The notes: a model not told the origin generated them from the letters alone. DNA of 64,000 nucleotides from Subtercola boreus (GCF_003399645.1 NZ_NBXD01000014.1:1-64000), one strand, 5' to 3'. Positions 19,554 to 28,976 are shown, counted from the first letter of the stretch. Translations and numbers: made by a program.

Positions 19554-22500
19554 ATGCTCAGACCGTTCCTCATCATCGGCGTCGGCGGCTCCGGCGGCAA
19601 GACCCTGCGCGGCCTCCGGCACGCCCTCGAGCTGCGCCTGCAGCAGGCCGGCTGGGACGGCGGCCTTCCCGCGGCCTGGCAGATGCTGCACTTCGACACG
19701 CCCATCGCGCAGGACGGCGCCGACTATCCCCAGCCGTTCATGCCGCCGCAGAACTACAAAGGACTCGTCGCCGGTGGGGGAGCGTACGAGAGCGTCTTCG
19801 GCGGCATCGTGCACGGCAAGAAGATCGCGTCGCAGGCGATGGACGACGTGCTGCGCCAGCTCCCCGACCCTAAGCGGGTGCCGGTGGATGTGACGAAGGG
19901 CGCCGGGCAGTTCCGTGCCGTTGGGCGCGCGGTTGCCCTCTCGAAGCTCTCCGACATCGCGAAGGCTGCGTCGGAGTCCATCAACACGATGAGCGACGCG
20001 AAGGCGCTCGGCCAGTTGCGCACCCTCGGCGACGTGCTGCGGGCGAAGAGCGAGGGCGGCGTCACGCCGAACCCGACGGTGATCGTGATCTCGTCGATCG
20101 CCGGCGGATCGGGCGCCGGCCAGTACATCGACGTGATCGAGGCCATAAAGGCGACCGCGAAGACGCAGCCCTGGGCGTATCAGTTCTTCAGCCTGCTCTT
20201 CGCCCCCGACGTCTTCGACCAGATCAAGGGCAGTGGCGGCATCCCGAGCAACGCACTTGCGACGGTCGCCGAGACGATGAACGGATTCTGGACGACGAAC
20301 CCGTCGGAGTCGACGATCGAGCTGTTCAAGAGCAAGGGTCTGACGCCGAGCTATGGTGGTGCGCGCGACAGGGTCGGCGGTGCCTACCCGTTCATCATCG
20401 GCCGGCAGAACTCGAAGATCTCGTTCGACAACCAGGGCGAGGTCTACTCGGCGCTCGCGACGAGCGTGGCCGCCTGGATGACCGACGACCGCGTGCAGGG
20501 CGACATCGACGAGTACGCGACCGGCAACTGGACGGCGAACGTCGGTGCGAACAAGTTGAGCGACGAGTCAAGACTGATGCGTCCGATCGACCAGTCGCCG
20601 CCGTTCTCGAGCCTCGGCTTCGGCCGGGTGACGCTCGGGCGTGAGAAGTTCCTCGACTATGCCGCCGAACGGTTCGCCCGCTCCTCCGTCGACCGCATGC
20701 TGTTCTGGCACGCCGAGAGCGACCCGCAGTTCACCGAGCGCACCCGCGAGGAGTGGATCGAGCTCAAGGCATCGTGGGCGCTGACCGGCTTCATCAGCGC
20801 GGCCCGGCTCGACGAAGAGACGGAGGAGCGCAACGACGTCATCGACGCCCTGCGCGATGCGCCCGCCCAGAAGACCCTGCAGCTCGAGTTCGAAAAGGAC
20901 GTTCTCGCCTCCGCCGGCGCCGAGTACTCGCTCGACAAGTCGGGCGGGCTCGACATCTCGGTCTGGCACGAGCGGCTGATGAGCGAGTACAACGACAAAG
21001 TGGAGCGGTTCCTCTCCCGCGACACGGCCAATCGCCAGGCGAAACTCGACGAATGGATCGCGTCGCAGCCCTCCCACATCGTTACCACCGTCGAGCAGGC
21101 CATCGGCGAGCACGGCCTGCCCGTCACCGTCGAGCTGCTGAACCGGGTCGGCCGCGTCGTGAAGAGCGCCTCGGAGACCCTGACTGCCGAGGCGGAGCTT
21201 CGCCGCAGCTGGATCCGGCAGCTGCCCGGCTACATCCACGAGGAGCTGAGCCGGTCGTCGAGCCAGAACTCGATCCGGCCCGACCAGGAGCCGGTCGACC
21301 TCGCGATCGGCCGTATCGGCCAGGCCTTCGAGTGGGAGTCTGAGGCGCGCCTGCGCGACAGCGCCTCGGCGCTGCTGCGGGAGCTGCGCCGCGACTTCCT
21401 CGATCCGCTGCGCGCCCACCTCGCCAGCAGCCTCGCCGCACTGCAGTCCCGCGTCTCGGAGCAGAACCACTCCGACGGCCGCGTCAACGAGTACGAGTTC
21501 TGGCCGCGCCAGGACGACCAGACCGTTCCGCGCAAGTACGCGCCGGCGCCGAACGAGCGCCTGCTCGTCGAGGTCGCCGAGTACGCCGGCGAGTTCGAAT
21601 CCCTGGTCTCCTCCGCAGCGAGCGGAGCATCGTTCGGCGACGCCATGCCCACGGTGATGAGCTCGATCCTGCTGGGTACGATCGGCGACGAGACGGTCAC
21701 CGATCCGAAGCAGCGCTGGCGACTCATCCAGAGCACCCGCTCGTGGAAGCCCGTGGTGACGGCCGACAAGACCCACGTCGTGTCGTCGCCCCAGCTGCCG
21801 CGGTTCACCTTCGCCGACCAGCCCGAGGTCTACGTCGACAGGGCGAGGGTGTGGATGCTGCGCCAGGGCACCGCGTTCCAGAGCTACATCACCGAAGACC
21901 TGCGTACCTACTTCGATGTGCAGCATGTCGACCCGGTCACGTTCAAGAACCGCCGCGACAAGTTCACCGAGCAGCTGCGCGCGGCGCTGGGATCGAGCGA
22001 ACCGCTCGTCAAGCTCAACCCCGCCCTGCTCTCCGAGGTTCACGGAAAGTCGGTCGGCGACGGCACCCGGCTGGTCTTCAGCTCGATTCCGTTCGAGGCC
22101 GGCACCGAGATGTACGAGGTCACCAAGCACGCCCTCGTCACGCAGGGCGTCTGGGACGACAGCGTCTCGAAGGGCTGGTTCCAGGATGCCCGGGTCGACG
22201 GTATCGAGATCTTCGCCATGTCGGGGTTCCCGTACCAGCCCTTCGTCATGGACTCCGTCATGGAGCCCATCGCCCGCGGCTGGCTGGCCGAGTCGAACAA
22301 CGTCAACAGCCGCGCTGCGTTCTGGAAGTGGAAGCGCTCGCGCCTGCTGATGGAGGCTGTGCCGGCCGACCCCGAGGTCGCCGAGTCGATCATCCGCGGC
22401 TGGTACGTGGCCAAGGCGCTCGGCCAGCTCGCCGTCGACACCAGCGACGACGCCCGTGGCCCCGCGCTCAGCGTGTGGGACGCCGAGCACCGCACGTTCG

Positions 22501-22967
22501 CCGACTTTCCGCACCCGCTGCTCTATCCCGGCATCGCCCCCTCGAACGACTACCCGGGTGTGGTGCTCGAGTCGCTCATCGTCGCGATGGCGCTCATCAG
22601 TTCGGAGGGGTCGCTTCGGCCGCTCCACGCGTACCACGCGCTGATGGAGCTGGGCGGGGCGCCGGGACAGCTGTCGCGTCCGCTCTCGACGTGGATCCGG
22701 TCGGGCGAGCTGGCCGGCGGCGCGCCGGAACCCGACGACGAGCGGGCGGGGGGCGCATCCGCGAGTCTGAGCGCACGCCAGGATGCGCTGCGGGCCTTCC
22801 TCGAGAGCGAGCTCGACGACTTCCGTGCCGAGATCGCGACGCAGGATGCCCGCACCAGCGTCTACAACTACCCGGTGAGCTGGGAGATCCGCAACGAGAT
22901 CATCCGCGTGCTGGGCGACCTGCGTGACGGTGTCGTCGAAATCAAGGCCGCGAAGTCAGGGATCTAG
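19554..22967 (+). CDS. Tubulin/FtsZ-like GTPase-domain protein (Tubulin_2 type)
   Basis: A 1137-residue protein whose N-terminus reads LIIGVGGSGGKTLRGLRHAL (residues 7-26), equivalent to the FtsZ/tubulin T1 loop. SSIAGGSGAGQYIDV near 180-195 matches the T4 glycine loop (GGGTGSG in FtsZ). These two phosphate-binding elements with correct spacing, plus a TP-rich strand between them, identify the tubulin-like fold. The remaining roughly 800 residues, including long helical and coiled regions (WIASQPSHIVTTVEQAIGEH), match nothing I recognise. No signal peptide or membrane helix is visible, so it is cytosolic. ATG 19554 has AGGAG at 19542-19546. Large tubulin-like proteins of unknown role exist in bacteria (Pfam Tubulin_2). 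Polymerisation and nucleotide use are inferred. Confidence 0.85.
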   Translation: MLRPFLIIGVGGSGGKTLRGLRHALELRLQQAGWDGGLPAAWQMLHFDTPIAQDGADYPQPFMPPQNYKGLVAGGGAYESVFGGIVHGKKIASQAMDDVLRQLPDPKRVPVDVTKGAGQFRAVGRAVALSKLSDIAKAASESINTMSDAKALGQLRTLGDVLRAKSEGGVTPNPTVIVISSIAGGSGAGQYIDVIEAIKATAKTQPWAYQFFSLLFAPDVFDQIKGSGGIPSNALATVAETMNGFWTTNPSESTIELFKSKGLTPSYGGARDRVGGAYPFIIGRQNSKISFDNQGEVYSALATSVAAWMTDDRVQGDIDEYATGNWTANVGANKLSDESRLMRPIDQSPPFSSLGFGRVTLGREKFLDYAAERFARSSVDRMLFWHAESDPQFTERTREEWIELKASWALTGFISAARLDEETEERNDVIDALRDAPAQKTLQLEFEKDVLASAGAEYSLDKSGGLDISVWHERLMSEYNDKVERFLSRDTANRQAKLDEWIASQPSHIVTTVEQAIGEHGLPVTVELLNRVGRVVKSASETLTAEAELRRSWIRQLPGYIHEELSRSSSQNSIRPDQEPVDLAIGRIGQAFEWESEARLRDSASALLRELRRDFLDPLRAHLASSLAALQSRVSEQNHSDGRVNEYEFWPRQDDQTVPRKYAPAPNERLLVEVAEYAGEFESLVSSAASGASFGDAMPTVMSSILLGTIGDETVTDPKQRWRLIQSTRSWKPVVTADKTHVVSSPQLPRFTFADQPEVYVDRARVWMLRQGTAFQSYITEDLRTYFDVQHVDPVTFKNRRDKFTEQLRAALGSSEPLVKLNPALLSEVHGKSVGDGTRLVFSSIPFEAGTEMYEVTKHALVTQGVWDDSVSKGWFQDARVDGIEIFAMSGFPYQPFVMDSVMEPIARGWLAESNNVNSRAAFWKWKRSRLLMEAVPADPEVAESIIRGWYVAKALGQLAVDTSDDARGPALSVWDAEHRTFADFPHPLLYPGIAPSNDYPGVVLESLIVAMALISSEGSLRPLHAYHALMELGGAPGQLSRPLSTWIRSGELAGGAPEPDDERAGGASASLSARQDALRAFLESELDDFRAEIATQDARTSVYNYPVSWEIRNEIIRVLGDLRDGVVEIKAAKSGI

Positions 22968-22969
22968 CC

Positions 22970-25900
22970 GTGGCGCGCGGAATGTGGCCGAACGGCGCGG
23001 TGAGCATCATCCTGTTGCCGAGCGGCGACCAGGGAGCCTCGCTCTTCGATCTCGCTCGCGAATGGGTGGGACTGTCGCTCGTGGCGCCGGCGCTCTGGGT
23101 GCGGCCCGAGCGGGTGAGCATGCTGCCCGACAGCCCACCGAGCATCCGGGCCTGGGTGATCGGTGTCGACAGCGATCGTGAGGTTCAGCAGATCGATGTC
23201 GACCTCTTCGAGGCCCTCGCGCGCGAATCGCTGTCGCTCGTCAGGCTCATCAAGGTGCGCTCAGCGTTGCCGAGCCGGGAACAGGATGATCTGCAGGACG
23301 CCATCGGTCAGACGGTGTCTGACTACATCACCCTCTCGCTGCCCTCGGTGAACCCCGAGTACTCGCACCTCAAGGCCCGCACCTCGCTGACGAAGGTGAG
23401 CCTGATCGCAGCGCCCACCGAGTTCCAGCTGCGCGAGCGGGTGGAGTGGGCCGACACCGACCAGGGCGTCACCCTCGTGGCGTCGCCCGAAGACCGGTCG
23501 AGCCCCTGGGCCGGCGATGCGTTCGTGCGCGATAACGCCCGGTTCGTGGGATTCACGCTGATGCACATCGCAACGGTCGGCGGGCTCTGGAACGGGGTGC
23601 CCACCGGGTCTCTCGACATCGTCGACTCGTCGTCCTCCGCGCAGCCGGTCTCCGGCGGAATCTGGATGCCCCGGGTCTTCGTCAACGCCGTGCTGACCGA
23701 CGGCCTCGCCCGACGTGTCGCGGCGCAGGTGCTCGAGTCGGCCGCCGATCCATCCTCTGCCCTCATCGACCCCTCGCGGGGCGTGCCCGCCGAGGGAACG
23801 GCGGCGATTCCGGATGAGCGGATCGATGACTACGTGGGCGCGATGGTCGAAGCAGCCTTCCAGCTCGACGACGCGAAACTCAGCTACCGGGCTCCCGTGC
23901 TGGAAGGCATCCGGGGGAAGGACAGCGTCGGGGTCTTCCGCCAGCTCGGGCTCTTCACAGCGTTCGCCGCGGAGAAGATCCTCTGGATGCCGTACTGGTT
24001 CGTCGCATTCTTTCGCGACGGGCTCGTGGCGGCGGTGCAACGGTTGTTCCAGGGGAACAGGGGCCGGCTCGAAGTGGTGGCCGGCGGCGGTTCGGCGACG
24101 GACGGCGGCGCCCTCTTCGGCCGCCGTGCGCCCCGCGTCGATTCCCGCGACCGGATGCTGTTGACCGCCCGATCGGCGTTGGTCGAGGCCGAGGCGACCG
24201 CACAGCAGTCGCTCAACACCCCCGCTGCGGCCAGTGCGCTGCGGTCGACACCTCGCCTCTGGACCGGCCTTCGCGAGCTGGTCTTCGGATCGCTCGACGG
24301 CAGCGCCGACCTCGAAGACCGCGGGTTCACGCCGATCGAAGACAAGACGCCGGTCTTCGGCCGCGTCAGTGACGTTCTGCCCGACGCGAACGACGTCTGG
24401 CACTTCCCGGGTGACGTTCTGCCCCCCGGATTCCCCGCGTCGATCGGGTCGCAGAACCTGCACGAGGCCTCCACCCTGCGCGAGAGGATCGGGTCGGCGA
24501 TACGTGACACGCGTCTCGAGGCAGAGGGTGTTCAGACGGCGTACGACGCGGCACAGTCCGAGTACGTGACCGCATCGGCGCGCTTCGAGGTATTGCAGAA
24601 GTACCTGCTCGCCCAGAACGCCATCAGCCTCGACGGCGAGGGGCGGCCGACTGTGCTGGTGCCCGGGCTGCCGAGCGGCGAAGCCGACCCGGCGGCGGCC
24701 GGTGCCGCTTCGGGGGCAGGATCGGCTGACGACTCGTTCGCATCCCTTCGCCCGTATCTCACTGAGTACCTTGCGCTGCCCGTGCGCCTCGAGACCCTCG
24801 AGCTGAGCGGAACGGAGTTCGGCGCCGACCTCGAGCGGCTCACCGCGCGGCTCGAGACCCATCGCACCGCCCTGGCCTCGTTCGAGACCTGGCTCAGCCA
24901 GCGCGAGCGGTCCTTTCTCTGGCGAACGCTCGCCCGCATGAACCGTACCCGCGACAGGGCGCGTTCCGACCTTTCGGGGTTCGAACGCCGCATCGTCGCC
25001 ACCGAGCTGCCCGAGGCCGGCACGCTGGTGCGCCTCCGGCAGAGCTTCCACGGGCGAATCGGACTCGCGGCCTTCGTGCTGTTGGTCATCGGCGCGCTGC
25101 TCGTGCTGTTGCCCCGCGCCGTGCAGCAGGTGCGCGACTGGCCCCCGTACCCGGCCGACTGGATGATCGTCACCGCACTCGTCGTGCTGGTGCTCCTCTT
25201 TCTTCTGGGCTATCTGGTGGCCTACTACCGCGGCTGGTCGGAGTTCGACCGAACCGTCGCCGAGACCCTCGACGAGTTGCACCAGCTGGGCCGCGCGACC
25301 ACGCAGGTGCGCAGCGAGCTGCACCGGCTGGCGAGCCTGCACGGCCAGTCGATGGACTGGCTCGAACTGCTCGCTGTCTCGCTCTACCGGCCGTGGGCGG
25401 TCAAGCCGTCGTGGCTCGACTCCGGGCTGACGTCACTCGACACGCTGGCGATGCCGTTCGCGATGCAGGTCGCGCAGGCCTACGAGGGCAGCTCCACCGA
25501 GTCGGTGCGCCTGCAGCATGCGGCGGCCCGCAGCCTGGTACGCACCGGATGGCGCGCCCGGGCCTTCGAGCAGATGCTGGCAGCGATCGGCACCCGCCTC
25601 GGCCTCTCGCCCGAACAACTTGGGCTCGACGCTCTCGACCACGACCTTCCGCACGCCTCGAACAACTCCCGTCGGATCGTGCGCGACAACATGACCGATG
25701 GGGTACTGCTCGAGACCGTGGCGCGCACCCACCTCGGCGAGCTCATCCAGGAGGTGCAGAGTGGTGCGCTCTACGAGTCCAAACCGCGGGTGCGCCGACT
25801 CGTCAGCGACCCCCTGGCGCGGCTGCAGTCCGATGCCTCAGGAATCGACACGAGTGTCGAAGACCTTGAGTGGAGCGGCTTCCTCACGGGCGCACTGGGG

Positions 25901-26317
25901 GAGGCGAGCGATCCCATCTCCCCCCTGAGCGCCCTCGGAATCGCGCCCTTCGAGGTGCAGGACGGACACCACATCGAACCGTCCACCTTCGTTCTCGCTC
26001 CGGCCCGCATCGCGTCGGGACTGGCGGCGCGGGAGGGGCGCCGTGTGCACATCACGTCGTACAGCGACGCTGTGGCACGCCCTCTCGACATCGTGCTGCG
26101 CATCGACCTGGCGGGCCCCCTGCCTCTCAGCGCCGTGCACCTGTGGGGAGAAGGCAAGCGGCGGCATCCGCAGCTCGTCGACGCCCTCGCCGCAGCCGCG
26201 CCCGCGGGCAACCCAGCGGCGCGCGCCGATGCGGCCCGCTGCCCCCAGTGCGGCAAGACCTCGTGCCCTGCCGCAGACCCCGCGAGCGGTGCCGCCTGCG
26301 TGAACTCGGGGATCTGA
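22970..26317 (+). CDS. Large two-helix membrane protein of unknown family, last gene of the operon
   Basis: A 1115-residue protein starting 2 nt after the tubulin-like gene, hence translationally coupled. Residues 1-600 are mixed alpha/beta without a known motif. A helical region with coiled-coil character (about 505-690) leads into two adjacent membrane helices near 695-720 and 735-758 (ALVVLVLLFLLGYLVAYY). The C-terminus carries a small Cys cluster (RCPQCGKTSCPAADP, then ACVNSG) that could bind zinc. I do not recognise the family. Context suggests a membrane scaffold for the tubulin-like and VWA proteins. Confidence 0.8.
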   Translation: MARGMWPNGAVSIILLPSGDQGASLFDLAREWVGLSLVAPALWVRPERVSMLPDSPPSIRAWVIGVDSDREVQQIDVDLFEALARESLSLVRLIKVRSALPSREQDDLQDAIGQTVSDYITLSLPSVNPEYSHLKARTSLTKVSLIAAPTEFQLRERVEWADTDQGVTLVASPEDRSSPWAGDAFVRDNARFVGFTLMHIATVGGLWNGVPTGSLDIVDSSSSAQPVSGGIWMPRVFVNAVLTDGLARRVAAQVLESAADPSSALIDPSRGVPAEGTAAIPDERIDDYVGAMVEAAFQLDDAKLSYRAPVLEGIRGKDSVGVFRQLGLFTAFAAEKILWMPYWFVAFFRDGLVAAVQRLFQGNRGRLEVVAGGGSATDGGALFGRRAPRVDSRDRMLLTARSALVEAEATAQQSLNTPAAASALRSTPRLWTGLRELVFGSLDGSADLEDRGFTPIEDKTPVFGRVSDVLPDANDVWHFPGDVLPPGFPASIGSQNLHEASTLRERIGSAIRDTRLEAEGVQTAYDAAQSEYVTASARFEVLQKYLLAQNAISLDGEGRPTVLVPGLPSGEADPAAAGAASGAGSADDSFASLRPYLTEYLALPVRLETLELSGTEFGADLERLTARLETHRTALASFETWLSQRERSFLWRTLARMNRTRDRARSDLSGFERRIVATELPEAGTLVRLRQSFHGRIGLAAFVLLVIGALLVLLPRAVQQVRDWPPYPADWMIVTALVVLVLLFLLGYLVAYYRGWSEFDRTVAETLDELHQLGRATTQVRSELHRLASLHGQSMDWLELLAVSLYRPWAVKPSWLDSGLTSLDTLAMPFAMQVAQAYEGSSTESVRLQHAAARSLVRTGWRARAFEQMLAAIGTRLGLSPEQLGLDALDHDLPHASNNSRRIVRDNMTDGVLLETVARTHLGELIQEVQSGALYESKPRVRRLVSDPLARLQSDASGIDTSVEDLEWSGFLTGALGEASDPISPLSALGIAPFEVQDGHHIEPSTFVLAPARIASGLAAREGRRVHITSYSDAVARPLDIVLRIDLAGPLPLSAVHLWGEGKRRHPQLVDALAAAAPAGNPAARADAARCPQCGKTSCPAADPASGAACVNSGI

Positions 26318-26379
26318 GCCCTCGGTCCCCGGTCGGGGTCTTCGCTAGGCTGGGGGCCCGTACACTCTGGGAGGTTTTC

Positions 26380-26946
26380 GTGGGATCACTCGAGGCGGCG
26401 TGTGTCGTTCACCAACTGCGTTCGGACTCCGGCAACGTCGGTGTCACCGCCATCGACAAACGCCCGGTCGACGGTCCCGTGCGCGTGAGGCCGCTCGGCC
26501 TCTACGCCGATGCCCAGGCCGACCGCGCACACCACGGCGGCGCTGACAAGGCGCTCTACGCGTACTCGGCCGCTGATGCCGAGTACTGGGAGTCGGAGCT
26601 CGGGCGCCCCCTGCCGGCGGGCTGGTTCGGAGAGAACCTGCGCGTCTCGGGCATCGATGTGTCGGGCGCGCCAATCGGCTCGCGCTGGCAGATCGGCGCA
26701 CAGGTCGTCGTCGAGGTCACCATGCCCCGAACGCCCTGCCAGACGTTCGCCCGCTGGGTGGGCGGTGCGGATGCCCGGGGCTGGGTCAAGCGCTTCGCCA
26801 CAGCCCTCCGCCCCGGCGCCTACCTCCGCGTCGTGACGCCGGGCTCGATCCTCGCTGGCGACACGATCACGGTGCTGTCGCAGCCCGCGGGTGCACCGAC
26901 CATCGCAGAGGTGTTCGCGGGCTCGCTGTCGTCGACGCGCGCCTGA
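26380..26946 (+). CDS. MOSC-domain protein (YiiM-like)
   Basis: A 188-residue protein. GVTAIDKRPVDGPVRVRPLG, the DRAHHGGADKALYAY block and WFGENLRVSGI are classic MOSC sequences. The conserved Cys lies in RTPCQTFARW, followed by YLRVVTPGSILAGD. MOSC proteins bind or transfer sulfur or molybdenum-cofactor ligands. The YiiM/YuaD branch reduces N-hydroxylated compounds. GTG 26380 has a strong GGGAGG at 26369-26374, and the longer open frame upstream is a shadow of the previous gene. It is separated from the tubulin-like operon by 62 bp and is probably independent. Confidence 0.88.
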   Translation: MGSLEAACVVHQLRSDSGNVGVTAIDKRPVDGPVRVRPLGLYADAQADRAHHGGADKALYAYSAADAEYWESELGRPLPAGWFGENLRVSGIDVSGAPIGSRWQIGAQVVVEVTMPRTPCQTFARWVGGADARGWVKRFATALRPGAYLRVVTPGSILAGDTITVLSQPAGAPTIAEVFAGSLSSTRA

Positions 26947-27052
26947 GGCGCGCTGCGCGCTGCGCGCTGCGCGCTCGCGTGGGCGGTGCGCGCCGGTGGG
27001 TTCGCGACTGCCGCCGGGTTGGGCTAATATGGACAAGTTGTCGTCCCACCAA

Positions 27053-27126
27053 CGGGCTGTAGCGCAGCTTGGTAGCGCACCTGACTGGGGGTCAGGGGGT
27101 CGCAGGTTCAAATCCTGTCAGCCCGA
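27053..27126 (+). tRNA. tRNA-Pro, anticodon GGG
   Basis: It folds as a full cloverleaf: acceptor CGGGCTG with CAGCCCG, D arm GCGC/GCGC, anticodon stem CCTGA/TCAGG with loop CTGGGGG giving anticodon GGG, and T arm GCAGG-TTCAAAT-CCTGT. The discriminator base is A and CCA is not encoded. It is 74 nt long. Confidence 0.95.
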
Positions 27127-27132
27127 CACAAA

Positions 27133-27172
27133 GCCCCGGAACCCGGCCAGTAGGCAAGGCTCCGGGGCCTTC
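27133..27172 (+). terminator. Terminator after tRNA-Pro
   Basis: An 8-bp stem (GCCCCGGA at 27133-27140, TCCGGGGC at 27161-27168) with a 20-nt loop and a pyrimidine tail (CTTCTTC) lies 6 nt after the tRNA. Confidence 0.7.
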
Positions 27173-27217
27173 TTCGTTCCGGGCGGTGTCTTCTACGAGT
27201 TCCCGCAGGTCTTTCCT

Positions 27218-27343
27218 CTACTCGCTGTCGTCTGCGCCGCCACCCGAGGTCGTGTCTGCCCCATCGTCGGCCTGGCTGCCATCGGACCCCGAACCGTCCG
27301 GAATCGCGTCGACATCGGGTTTGCCACCATCGAATTCAGTCAT
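27218..27343 (-). CDS. Small acidic protein, unknown
   Basis: A 41-residue ORF opposite to its neighbours. ATG is preceded on the minus strand by GAGAGGGAG, a strong ribosome site. The product (MTEFDGGKPDVDAIPDGS and onward) is very acidic with Gly/Ser/Asp repeats and is probably disordered. The ribosome site is the main reason to accept so short a gene. No function is assigned. Confidence 0.5.
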   Translation of the reverse strand: MTEFDGGKPDVDAIPDGSGSDGSQADDGADTTSGGGADDSE

Positions 27344-27574
27344 GTCTCCCTCTCGTTGTGCTGCGAAACTACGCCCATCCACGGGCCTTGGCACGGGGTT
27401 GACTCCGCAGCGCACGCTGACTTTCATAAAACTGAGTCCAGTCCTGGTTTTTGGTAACTGACAAACATTCGCTTCGGCGAATTTCCGGCTGAGGGGTCTG
27501 CGATGAGCGCCAGGCGGCTGCGAACCATGAAGTCGTGGACGCGACGCCGGTCGGCAGCCTCCGCTTTTCTTCTG

Positions 27575-27608
27575 CTTAGTAACACTTAAGCGCACAAGTG
27601 TTACTAAG
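27575..27608. promoter_or_regulatory. Perfect palindrome in front of the fic gene, probable operator
   Basis: Two identical inverted 13-nt arms (CTTAGTAACACTT and AAGTGTTACTAAG) around an 8-nt spacer end 8 nt before the fic start. AT-rich half-sites in high-GC DNA are typical of a repressor site. The Fic protein carries its own C-terminal winged helix, so autorepression is the simplest reading. The remaining 230 bp back to 27344 hold only a small ATTCGC-TTCG-GCGAAT hairpin (27467-27482). Confidence 0.75.
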
Positions 27609-27616
27609 CTGATCGT

Positions 27617-28852
27617 GTGAAACCAGATAGTCCCGTCACCAGCTCTCTTCCCATCCCGCCCGGGGCAGCAGAGAACAGGGTGTGGAAGCCGAGGGACACC
27701 GGCTACCATTCTCGCAACGAGCTCCGGCGGCAGACCGGCGAATACAGCTCCTCGGTCACGCCTGAGATCGTCTCCTGGAACCCCCGTCTCTCGAGCGCTC
27801 TCAGCGCTGACGTGGAGGACGCCGCGAGGGCGCTCGTGGATTTCGACTCCTACGCGTTGCGCGTTCTCGGGGTGGACAGCCCGGCAGTCGGCCCGATGTC
27901 CGCGATCCTGCTCCGCACAGAGAGCGCCTCCAGTTCGCAGATCGAGAACCTGACGACCAGCGCACGACAGATCGCGCTTGCCGAGATCGAGGAGACGGTG
28001 AAACCCAACGCGTTGACCGTCATCGGTAATGTCCGAGCAATGGAGGCCGCACTCGCGCTCTCAGAAAGCATCGATAGGGCGGCGATACTGGCGATGCATC
28101 GAGAACTCCTCAGCCGACAGCGGGGATGGGAGGAGCACGCGGGGGTGTTCCGGTCGGAACTGGTCTGGATCGGAAAAAGCAGAGCCGGGCCCCTGGGTGC
28201 CGATTTTGTTGCTCCTCAGCATGAGCGGGTCGGTGCGGCGATCGACGACCTCATCGCTTTTGCCGACCGGGACGATCTTCCCGTTCTGGTGCAGGTCGCC
28301 GTAGCGCACGCACAGTTCGAGTCCGTGCATCCCTTCGTCGACGGCAACGGCCGCACCGGCCGCGCCCTCGCGCAAGCGATGCTGAAGAACAAGGGGCTCG
28401 TCTCCCACACCACCGTGCCGATTTCAGCGGGCCTCCTGACGCAGACGGAGGTCTACTTCGGTGCTCTGGAGAGATTTCGGGCCGGGGACGCGGCGCCCAT
28501 CGTCGAGAGCTTCGCGTGGGCGTCGCGGTACGCCGCTGCGACCGGCCGCGGGCTCATCGACCGGCTCTCGGAGCAATTGGAGTCATCGCGATCGCACCTG
28601 CGGGGCATTCGATCGGATGCAGCCGCCTGGGGTGTTCTGCCGAGGCTCATCGCCCAGCCGATGTTGAACACGCAGTATCTTCGGTCGGCGCTCGGTATGA
28701 GCACGATGACGGCCCAGCGGGCGCTCGAGGTGCTCACGGACCGCGGCGTGCTGAAGGAGACGACGGGGCTCAGACGCAATCGCGTATGGCAGCACACGGG
28801 CATCCTGGGTGTGCTCGACCAGTACGCCGACGACATCAGGCGCGGACGATAG
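27617..28852 (+). CDS. Fic-family AMP transferase with C-terminal winged helix
   Basis: A 411-residue protein. An N-terminal Fic_N domain is followed by the Fic core with the catalytic loop HPFVDGNGRTGRALAQ near residues 238-253, which matches HPFxxGNGRxxR completely. SSQIEN near residue 102 fits the inhibitory S/TxxxE(G/N) motif of class II Fic proteins, so activity is probably autoinhibited. The C-terminal 90 residues form a winged helix (LGMSTMTAQRALEVLTDRGVL) expected to bind DNA. GTG 27617 lies 8 nt from the palindrome with no clear ribosome site, so the message may be leaderless. Fic enzymes AMPylate target proteins. The target here is unknown. Confidence 0.9.
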   Translation: MKPDSPVTSSLPIPPGAAENRVWKPRDTGYHSRNELRRQTGEYSSSVTPEIVSWNPRLSSALSADVEDAARALVDFDSYALRVLGVDSPAVGPMSAILLRTESASSSQIENLTTSARQIALAEIEETVKPNALTVIGNVRAMEAALALSESIDRAAILAMHRELLSRQRGWEEHAGVFRSELVWIGKSRAGPLGADFVAPQHERVGAAIDDLIAFADRDDLPVLVQVAVAHAQFESVHPFVDGNGRTGRALAQAMLKNKGLVSHTTVPISAGLLTQTEVYFGALERFRAGDAAPIVESFAWASRYAAATGRGLIDRLSEQLESSRSHLRGIRSDAAAWGVLPRLIAQPMLNTQYLRSALGMSTMTAQRALEVLTDRGVLKETTGLRRNRVWQHTGILGVLDQYADDIRRGR

Positions 28853-28976
28853 TCGCGCCCCGATCGTTCCTCGGCGAGACCGCCGGGCCGGGGGCTGGTG
28901 CTCTGCAGGCTCGTGGGCGGTACACCGGCCGATCTGTGCGAACGTATGATCAGGTGAACGCATTCGGGGGAACGTT

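Noticed and set aside
20568-22637. Minus-strand open frame of 689 codons
   Set aside because: Antisense shadow of the tubulin-like gene.
26891-27461. Open frames crossing the tRNA
   Set aside because: They span a complete tRNA-Pro and its terminator, and neither has a ribosome site.
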